Shown here: positions 58,122 through 64,000 of the stretch, piece after piece
Layout of the letters: every line of letters begins with the position of its first letter
Numbering within the stretch: the stretch's first letter is position 1
Source of the DNA: Undibacterium paludis
Lineage (GTDB): Bacteria; Pseudomonadota; Gammaproteobacteria; Burkholderiales; Burkholderiaceae_D
Direction of reading: 5' to 3'
NCBI RefSeq assembly: GCF_022568815.1
Contig: NZ_JAKZHX010000005.1
Coordinates: 300,820-364,819, forward strand
Length of the DNA: 64,000 nt
Position numbers and translations under genes: made by a program
Notes under the pieces: model-generated
Told to the model about the DNA's origin: nothing
Seen by the model: the letters and a program-made list of their open reading frames with translations, nothing else
Database searches by the model: none

Positions 58122-58153
58122 TTGTACGTGGTGAAAAGCTTCGCCACGTACAA
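58122..58153. repeat. perfect palindrome after valS (ttgtacgtgg/ccacgtacaa)
   Basis: Ten-base perfect arms, 12-base loop, 33 bp past the valS stop. It probably ends or stabilises the valS mRNA; the T-run is missing. Confidence 0.55.
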
Positions 58154-58237
58154 TCGATTCAGGAAAATAAAAGTAATAAATAAAAGCAATAACATTTACA
58201 CGAGTCTTACTTCTCATTTTTTTCAAACGGAGACAGC

Positions 58238-58693
58238 ATGAAAAAAACGGTTTCACTGGTATTAAGTGCATTGATTGGTCTGGCTGGTCTGCCCTTGCTG
58301 GCACAGGCGGAAGAAAGCCCGGTCGGTCTGTGGAAAAGTATTGATGACAAATCAGGCAAGCCCAAGGCATTGATACGCATCACTGAAACTGGCGGTGAAT
58401 TACAGGGCAAGATAGAGAAACTGTTCCTGGAAGCCGATGCGGCTGAGAAGAACCCGAAATGCGACAAATGTGAAGGCGCCAACAAGGACCAGCCCATCGT
58501 TGGCATGACCATCTTGTCCGGCCTGAAAAAAGATGGGGATGAATACACGGGTGGCAAAATCCTCGACCCGGGCAATGGCAAGCTGTACAGCAGCAAACTC
58601 AGTGTGATTGAAAATAACAAGAAGCTCAATGTTCGTGGTTACATCGGTGCACCGATGTTTGGTCGCACCCAGACCTGGTTGCGCGAACAATAA
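58238..58693 (+). CDS. exported DUF2147 protein
   Basis: A 151-aa protein with a signal peptide (MKKTVSLVLSALIGLAGLPLLAQA) and the DUF2147 pattern: SPVGLWKSIDDKSGKPKALI, GELQGKIEKLF, a CDKC pair (about residues 76-79, DKCEG) and the GGKILDPGNGKLY and LNVRGYIGAPMFGRTQTW motifs. The family is a periplasmic calycin-like beta-barrel of unknown function. Well separated from neighbours. Confidence 0.9.
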   Translation: MKKTVSLVLSALIGLAGLPLLAQAEESPVGLWKSIDDKSGKPKALIRITETGGELQGKIEKLFLEADAAEKNPKCDKCEGANKDQPIVGMTILSGLKKDGDEYTGGKILDPGNGKLYSSKLSVIENNKKLNVRGYIGAPMFGRTQTWLREQ

Positions 58694-58720
58694 ATTAGCT
58701 ATCAAATAATGATGTCGTAA

Positions 58721-58750
58721 CAATGGGAGCTCAGGCTCCCGTTGTTATTT
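58721..58750 (+). terminator. terminator after the DUF2147 gene
   Basis: A ten-base stem (caatgggagc/gctcccgttg, one G-U pair) with a short loop, followed by ttattt. Confidence 0.65.
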
Positions 58751-58866
58751 GCAATTCATGAATTCAGGTCAGCATTGTTCACATACTGTTGCTGCCCAAC
58801 GACTTGCCAGAAATAGTAATAAGACAGATGATTACCCTCTGAATCCCTTGTGATAAAGGCGGTATC

Positions 58867-59673
58867 ATGAAGAAAACATGCTCATCCTGGTTTGCTGTTG
58901 TTCTGCTGATACTGCTACCGCTATTGCCTGGCATGTCGTGGGCGCAAGCCCAATTGCTCAAAATTGCCACCGGTGAACTCCCTCCTTATGCCACTGAAAG
59001 CCGGGCTGACAAAGGTATTGCCCTCAGTATAGTGCGGCGTGCTTTTGAACTGGAGGGATATCAGGTGGAATTTACCTTCCTGCCCTGGTCGCGCGCGCTG
59101 GCTGAAAGCCGGGCTGGCAAATGGGATGGCACAGCCTATTGGGGTCATAAACCTGAGCATGACCAGAGCTTTTTTCTGAGTGACAATGTCATTACCGAGC
59201 AGTGGGTATTCGTGTATCGCAATACCCTCGATTTCAAATGGAAACAGCTTGACGATCTCAAGCCTTACCGTATCGCCATGATACAGGACTACACTTATAC
59301 GCCAGAAATCTGGGCCATGGCCAATAAGGGCGAGTTGAAAATGGAAAAACTGCCCAATGACATGGCAGCATTGAAATTGTTGTTGCTAAAGCGGGTGGAC
59401 ATCGCCCCCATGGAGAGAAACACCACTTGTGATTTATTGGCGCGCAATTTTTCCCCTGCCGATGCGGCCCAGTTATCTGCCCACCCCAAGCTGATGACAG
59501 AAAGTTTCACCACCCATCTGATGATGTCACGTGGCCTGGCCGCCAGTGCCGGCAGGATTGCGGCCTTTAACAATGGCTTGAAAAAACTGCGTGCCTCTGG
59601 CGAATACCAAAAACTATCATCCCAGGTCAGTTGCCCGCAAGGCTGGTCTGATGTGGCCAAACCCGGCCATTAG
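58867..59673 (+). CDS. periplasmic amino-acid-type substrate-binding protein (SBP_bac_3)
   Basis: A 268-aa protein with a signal peptide (CSSWFAVVLLILLPLLPGMSWAQA) and the SBP_bac_3 pattern (LKIATGELPPYATES, KGIALSIVRRAFELEGYQVEF, WSRALAESRAGKWDGTAYW). Such proteins bind polar amino acids or amines, or serve as orphan sensors. No ABC transporter genes lie near. It converges with a sensor kinase gene, 14 bp between stop codons, so the two could be one sensing unit. Confidence 0.88.
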   Translation: MKKTCSSWFAVVLLILLPLLPGMSWAQAQLLKIATGELPPYATESRADKGIALSIVRRAFELEGYQVEFTFLPWSRALAESRAGKWDGTAYWGHKPEHDQSFFLSDNVITEQWVFVYRNTLDFKWKQLDDLKPYRIAMIQDYTYTPEIWAMANKGELKMEKLPNDMAALKLLLLKRVDIAPMERNTTCDLLARNFSPADAAQLSAHPKLMTESFTTHLMMSRGLAASAGRIAAFNNGLKKLRASGEYQKLSSQVSCPQGWSDVAKPGH

Positions 59674-59687
59674 GCCTGCCCGCTAGC

Positions 59688-61292
59688 TTAATCGACGTCA
59701 TCGTCGTGACCCGGTGCGCACAAGGGCATTTGCATGATAAAGCTGCTGCCTTTTTCTGGTTCGCTTTCCACCCGGATGTTGCCGCCCAGCACATCACACA
59801 CCAGGTTATAGACGATATTCAGACCCAGGCCACTGCCCCCTTGTCCCAGCTTGGTGGTGAAGAAGGGGTCAAAGATACGTCCCAGATTGACTTCAGCAAT
59901 ACCAACGCCATTGTCATTGACCCTTAACTCGACTTTGGCCGGTTCTGCATCCAGCAAATGCGCCCTGATGTCGATGATGCCATTTTCCCTGCCATCAAAG
60001 CCATGCAAGATCGCGTTATTGATGAGATTACTGATAATCTGCCCGAGCAGACCGGGATAGGCATCCATACGTATTCCGGTCGGGATATCGATGCGGACCT
60101 CATGCACATGATGCCGGATACTGCCGCCCATGGTCAGCATGGTTTCCCTGACGACTTCATCGAGAAAAAACATCCGGCGCTGGGCACTGGTCCTGTCCAC
60201 AGCCACCCGCTTGAAGCTGCCGATCAGATCCGCCGCACTATGCAAATTACGCAAGAGAATGTCACTGGCCTGCAAATTACTATCGATATATTTTTGCAAA
60301 GCGGCTCGGGTGACACCTTGCGCCACCTTCCTGTTGAATTCGCGGCTCAGATCATGGATGGTGCTGGCCACCGTCACGGAATTGCCTATCGGCGTATTGA
60401 GTTCATGGGCTACGCCTGCGACCAGCGAACCCAGGGCGGCCATCCTGTCGCTACGCTGGATCTCGGCATGGGCGCTGCTCAAATCATCAAGGGCTGTGCG
60501 TAACTCCTGATTCGATGCATGCAACTCCCTGGTCCGGTCGGCTACCCGCTGTTCCAGCGTGGCATTGTGGCTGGCCTGTTCATTCATCAACTCACCCAGG
60601 CGCAGGCGCATGGAATCGATGCCCAGCGCCAGGCTGCCCAGTTCATCGGGCCTGGCAGCGCTGATGACTTCTGTGAGATGCCCCTCACCGAGGCGATCGA
60701 CATCGCGCTGCAGTTGCTGCAAGGGGCGCATCATGCGTTTTTGAAACAGCAACCATAACAGGAAAAAAGAAATCAGCAATTGCACCAGAATGGCAGCACC
60801 GCCCTTGAGGATTTTTTTCAGGAATTCCTGTTCCATCCAGTAGCTGCTCATTTCTATCGTGACCCGTCCTATGATGCTGCCATCTTTGCGGATATTGCGG
60901 GTTTCGCTGATCAGGCCCTGCCTATGCTGTATGGCCTGCTCGGCATGCACAAAGCGCCCCAGGGCAGCATCCTCAACGACGATACGCACGACATCGGGAT
61001 TGAGCATGACAGAATTGACGAAACTTTGGGCACTGCTTGCATCGACTTGCCACAATGGCACGGGCATGGTTTGTTCCAGCATGCTGGCATATTGCTTCAG
61101 AGGCTCACGCACGCGCACTTCGTACTCGCGTTCATAACTGTCCCTGGCCAGCACGGTGCCGAGCAGGATAGCGGGAATCAGGATGCCAAGGGCGATACCC
61201 AGAACAATGGCCTTACGCAAGGACATGGTCGCTGCACGCCAGCCTGTATGCTGGTCTGGTGATACTGGATGAGGTGAGCGCTTGCCCAACAT
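59688..61292 (-). CDS. membrane sensor histidine kinase with HAMP
   Basis: A protein of about 534 aa (start chosen at 61292; the frame is open to 61424, and 61226 is another option). It has a TM helix (about residues 25-47), a periplasmic sensor part, a second TM, a HAMP domain, a coiled coil, a HisKA-type phosphoacceptor (VAHELNTPIGN) and an HATPase domain (NNAILHGFDG, DNGVGIAE, GQGGSGLGLNIVYN). No response regulator is adjacent, so the partner must be encoded elsewhere. It converges with the SBP_bac_3 gene. Confidence 0.9.
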   Translation of the reverse strand: MLGKRSPHPVSPDQHTGWRAATMSLRKAIVLGIALGILIPAILLGTVLARDSYEREYEVRVREPLKQYASMLEQTMPVPLWQVDASSAQSFVNSVMLNPDVVRIVVEDAALGRFVHAEQAIQHRQGLISETRNIRKDGSIIGRVTIEMSSYWMEQEFLKKILKGGAAILVQLLISFFLLWLLFQKRMMRPLQQLQRDVDRLGEGHLTEVISAARPDELGSLALGIDSMRLRLGELMNEQASHNATLEQRVADRTRELHASNQELRTALDDLSSAHAEIQRSDRMAALGSLVAGVAHELNTPIGNSVTVASTIHDLSREFNRKVAQGVTRAALQKYIDSNLQASDILLRNLHSAADLIGSFKRVAVDRTSAQRRMFFLDEVVRETMLTMGGSIRHHVHEVRIDIPTGIRMDAYPGLLGQIISNLINNAILHGFDGRENGIIDIRAHLLDAEPAKVELRVNDNGVGIAEVNLGRIFDPFFTTKLGQGGSGLGLNIVYNLVCDVLGGNIRVESEPEKGSSFIMQMPLCAPGHDDDVD

Positions 61293-61596
61293 AGTTGCAG
61301 CCAGTCCCGGTGTTAGCCCGATGCCAGATGGCAGAATTTGTCCAGACCGTAGATCCGGACCTGATAAGTTTGAAAAGCAGCAGGAATCACAACGCCACAC
61401 ACGCAGATATACAGCATTGCACAAATATTCTAACCGAAATTGATGATGAATCTGAAATCAGCAATTTATGCGGCACAACATCAAGGCCATCATTCTGTTT
61501 TTCTCTGCCTGTCTTGATGCAGGTCATGGATGATGATCTGGATAAGCTTAGTATAGAGGCAAGGAAAATCCCTTCCTCGATCATCAAGGAGTATCC

Positions 61597-61845
61597 ATGC
61601 AAGTAGATCACCACCCTCTTTCTACTGAATTTCCAGAATTCAAACAAGCCATTCACGAACTGAAAGCCAACGACAAGCATTTCGCCAAGCTGTTCGCTGA
61701 ATATGATGAGACCGACAAGGCCATCAACCGTGTATTGAACGGTGCAGAGCATCTGGGTGATGCTGCGCTGGAAGACTTGAAGAAAGCACGCCTGAGCCTG
61801 AAAGATCAATTGTTCAAGATCATACAAGCTGGCGCTGTGGCCTGA
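61597..61845 (+). CDS. DUF465 (YdcH-like) small protein
   Basis: An 82-aa, highly charged helical protein matching DUF465/YdcH: FPEFKQAIHELKANDKHFAKLFAEYDETDKAINRV and DLKKARLSLKDQLFKII. AAGGAG precedes the ATG. Likely a small coiled-coil dimer; cellular role unknown. It stands 30 bp from a convergent DUF3025 gene. Confidence 0.9.
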   Translation: MQVDHHPLSTEFPEFKQAIHELKANDKHFAKLFAEYDETDKAINRVLNGAEHLGDAALEDLKKARLSLKDQLFKIIQAGAVA

Positions 61846-61875
61846 TAGTAACCGGCAACCTCTTGAACGCCGGGC

Positions 61876-62673
61876 TCAGTTCCGGCGTTTTGTCCTGAAA
61901 ACTTGCTGGTCTTGGTAAAAAGATGCATCCTGCTGCGGCCACCAGCCTGGTATGCCAAGTACTGGTAAAGGCGTGTAATCTGCCGTCGTCAACACCTGGC
62001 TTGCGAGTTGCGCTGCTACTACCCCATCGATATGTGCACGTCTGGCGCCGGCATCGAGCTTGAAATAAGCTGGCTCCACCATGACGACCCAGGTATGCGC
62101 TGTAATCGCCTTATAGGGCTTGACCAGCTTTTCCATCAAGGCATGTCCAAAGCACCAGACTTCAGCACAGCTATTGAATTTATTTGCCTGCCGGACAAAG
62201 GCATCCTCCCATGCATGTGCGCGCAAAGCGGCAATCAGGTCTGCTCCTTCGGGTGTATCTGCAAGGACCAGCAGAGCAGCATTCTCATCAAAGATAGTTG
62301 CTGCATCACGCGCGGGGCCGCGTGACTTGCCTATGCCCAAAGCAGCAATTTGCGCGGCCTGCAAGGCATTCAACTGGCGCTTGATGGCAGGGAAAGTCAG
62401 CCACACCAGTGCATTGAAAAAATCATGCAGATTCTCGCGCGTGGGCACTAGTCCAGTGGCGCTGATATGCGCTTCATAAGCCGTCCCCTCAGGCAATTCT
62501 TCCTGTGTGATAAAGCGCAAGGGCAAACCAAGATGATTCTGCAAGTCCGCCTGCACGGCACACTGATTGAGTTGCTGGCGCCAGTCATCCGCCGCCAGCA
62601 AGTCTTTGGCCGATTCGCACACTGTGGCAAACCAGGCTCGCGACCAGTCTATGTCATCAAAAAAACGTGTCAT
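61876..62673 (-). CDS. DUF3025 protein
   Basis: A 265-aa cytoplasmic protein resembling DUF3025. Recognisable pieces: LPLRFITQEELPEGTAYE (about residues 51-68), NLHDFFNALVWLTFPAIKRQLN (about 81-102) and VLGIPGWWPQQDASFYQD near the C-terminus. No known enzyme motif. It starts 16 bp after pyrC on the same strand, so the two are probably co-transcribed. Confidence 0.85.
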   Translation of the reverse strand: MTRFFDDIDWSRAWFATVCESAKDLLAADDWRQQLNQCAVQADLQNHLGLPLRFITQEELPEGTAYEAHISATGLVPTRENLHDFFNALVWLTFPAIKRQLNALQAAQIAALGIGKSRGPARDAATIFDENAALLVLADTPEGADLIAALRAHAWEDAFVRQANKFNSCAEVWCFGHALMEKLVKPYKAITAHTWVVMVEPAYFKLDAGARRAHIDGVVAAQLASQVLTTADYTPLPVLGIPGWWPQQDASFYQDQQVFRTKRRN

Positions 62674-62689
62674 GAATTACCAACCGGAT

Positions 62690-63751
62690 TTACGCAGTGC
62701 GCATTTTCCAGTGCAGGGTTTCACCACTGTTCAGTGGCACGACGCTGGTGTCTGCAAATGGCAATTCTGCAGGAATTTGCCAGTCCTCGCGCACCAGGGT
62801 AATGCTGCCGCTATTGCGTGGTAATTGATAAAAGTCAGGGCCATTGAAGCTGGCAAAAGCTTCCAGTTGATCAAGTGCACCGGCCTGCTCAAAAGCCTGA
62901 GTATACAATTCCATCGCATGCAGCGCGGTGTAGCAACCGGCGCAGCCACAGGCATGTTCTTTCAAACCCTTGGCGTGAGGGGCAGAATCAGTACCCAGGA
63001 AAAAACGCGGGTTACCGGAAGTGGCCGCCTTGAGCAGCGCCTGCCTGTGTGTCTCACGTTTCAGTACAGGCAAGCAATAATAATGCGGGCGTATGCCACC
63101 CTTGAAAATTTCATTGCGGTTATACAGCAAGTGATGAGCCGTGATCGTTGCCGCGATCGGGCCACCGGATTCTGCGACATAGGCTGCCGCATCACTGGTA
63201 GTGATATGCTCAAACACCACTTTCAACTCGGGCATGTCTTTGCGTAGCGGCTTCATGACACGGTCGATGAATACCGCTTCACGGTCAAACAGATCTATCT
63301 CAGCATCTGTCACTTCACCGTGCACCAGGAACGGCATGCCGACTTCCTGCATGGTCTCCAGGGTCTTGTAGCAGTTTTTGAGATCAGTCACACCCGCATC
63401 GGAATTGGTGGTTGCACCGGCAGGATACAACTTCACGGCATGGACAAAACCGCTGTCTTTCGCACGACGGATTTCGTCTGGCGGTGTGTTATTGGTCAGG
63501 TATAGCGTCATCAGCGGTTCAAACTGCATACCTGCCGGCAGCGCCGCCAGGATACGTGCACGATATTCTCCTGCTTGAGCCGTGGTGGTCACCGGCGGCT
63601 TGAGATTAGGCATGATGATGGCGCGACCGAACTGTGCCGCTGTATGCGGCAAGACACTGGCCAGCGTGGCACCATCGCGCACATGCAGATGCCAGTCGTC
63701 TGGACGGGTTAAAGTGATTTCCTGGGGAAGTGCTGATGTAGTGGCTGTCAT
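62690..63751 (-). CDS. pyrC: dihydroorotase
   Basis: A 353-aa zinc amidohydrolase of the short E. coli type, for the third step of pyrimidine synthesis. Metal ligands: HLH of [12 protein letters not shown] (about residues 19-24), the carboxylated lysine in [13 protein letters not shown] (about 106), His in VHGEV and EHITT, and the catalytic Asp in [12 protein letters not shown] (about 256). It leads a small operon with the DUF3025 gene. Confidence 0.96.
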   Translation of the reverse strand: MTATTSALPQEITLTRPDDWHLHVRDGATLASVLPHTAAQFGRAIIMPNLKPPVTTTAQAGEYRARILAALPAGMQFEPLMTLYLTNNTPPDEIRRAKDSGFVHAVKLYPAGATTNSDAGVTDLKNCYKTLETMQEVGMPFLVHGEVTDAEIDLFDREAVFIDRVMKPLRKDMPELKVVFEHITTSDAAAYVAESGGPIAATITAHHLLYNRNEIFKGGIRPHYYCLPVLKRETHRQALLKAATSGNPRFFLGTDSAPHAKGLKEHACGCAGCYTALHAMELYTQAFEQAGALDQLEAFASFNGPDFYQLPRNSGSITLVREDWQIPAELPFADTSVVPLNSGETLHWKMRTA

Positions 63752-63890
63752 GATAGCTCGCTGTGACGGAATACCGGCATTTTACCTTTTCCACTGCATT
63801 TTCTCGAATTTTGAGGAACGCTGCCTTGCATCACGGGCCAAGACAGTAGCAGTCAGGTCACAGATAATTTGCTCAATAACCAATATAATA

Positions 63891-63933
63891 AAACAAAGAC
63901 CCCGGCACTTTGCAGTACCGGGGTCTTTGTTTT
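63891..63933. terminator. strong bidirectional terminator-like hairpin
   Basis: A 13-bp stem (aaaacaaagaccc/gggtctttgtttt) flanked by A and T runs on both sides. It lies upstream of pyrC, so it probably ends a gene coming from beyond the right edge on the minus strand, or acts in both directions. Confidence 0.75.
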
Positions 63934-63967
63934 GCCCTGCAGAGGGGATGTTTTCCCCCTGCAGGGC
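63934..63967. repeat. second tandem stem-loop (gccctgcag/ctgcagggc)
   Basis: Nine perfect outer pairs, one bulged A, then five more pairs (gggga/tcccc) around a five-base loop. It directly follows the terminator-like hairpin. Confidence 0.7.
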
Positions 63968-63988
63968 ATGGGTAGCGAACTACCCATG
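63967..63988. repeat. third tandem stem-loop (catgggtag/ctacccatg)
   Basis: Nine perfect pairs with a four-base loop: cgaa on the plus strand and ttcg on the minus strand, which is a UUCG-type loop closed by a G-C pair. It abuts the second stem-loop, sharing one base. Confidence 0.7.
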
Positions 63989-64000
63989 GTATTGCTACGT

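Overview
The window reads as an ordinary chromosomal segment of a Gram-negative betaproteobacterium, most likely order Burkholderiales, family Oxalobacteraceae (Undibacterium/Janthinobacterium/Herminiimonas-like). This is an inference from gene order (dusB-fis-purH followed by ruvC-ruvA-ruvB; M23 peptidase/anmK divergent from tyrS), two beta-proteobacterial type porins, coq7 and E. coli-type pyrC; no 16S rRNA gene is present. About 51 protein genes fill it densely. I see no rRNA or tRNA genes, CRISPR array, prophage or complete insertion sequence.

Layout. 0.1-8.4 kb: cobalamin adenosyltransferase, a GlcD-type FAD oxidase, a LysR regulator, a membrane PAS-GGDEF-EAL protein, a DsbA-like/aldo-keto reductase pair and a TPR protein whose start lies directly behind a 112-bp MITE-like palindrome. 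8.4-14.3 kb: peptidoglycan genes (M23 endopeptidase, GNAT, anmK) divergent from tyrS, dtd and a histidine phosphatase. 14.5-20.4 kb: an operon of a secreted beta-sandwich protein, a LytS-like kinase and a LytTR regulator; an unknown 567-aa membrane protein; a type II NADH dehydrogenase. 20.7-26.8 kb: dusB-fis-purH and ruvC-ruvAB, separated by a small GIY-YIG gene and REP/dRS3-like palindromes. 26.9-39.8 kb: a hydratase, two tandem porins, coq7, a putative antiporter, uvrD, a dapA paralogue overlapping a ClpP-like exported protein, an unusual metallo-beta-lactamase-fold protein and its divergent LysR regulator.

39.8-44.5 kb is the thiamin operon thiC-thiS-thiG-thiD-thiE with a clear TPP riboswitch. 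44.5-55.0 kb is a signalling block, all on the minus strand: TonB-dependent receptor, ABC_sub_bind-type binding protein, a 1519-aa hybrid kinase that carries a whole phosphorelay plus GGDEF and EAL, and a TPR-GGDEF protein. 55.3-63.8 kb: valS, a DUF2147 protein, an SBP_bac_3 protein convergent with a histidine kinase, a DUF465 protein, a DUF3025 protein and pyrC. The right edge holds three consecutive perfect or near-perfect stem-loops.

The most notable points are the single-chain phosphorelay to c-di-GMP beside a TonB receptor and binding protein, the metallo-beta-lactamase-fold protein lacking several expected metal ligands, the dapA-like/ClpP-like overlapping pair behind a structured leader, the secreted protein heading a LytS/LytTR operon, and the small palindromic elements. 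None of these can be called new without database searches.
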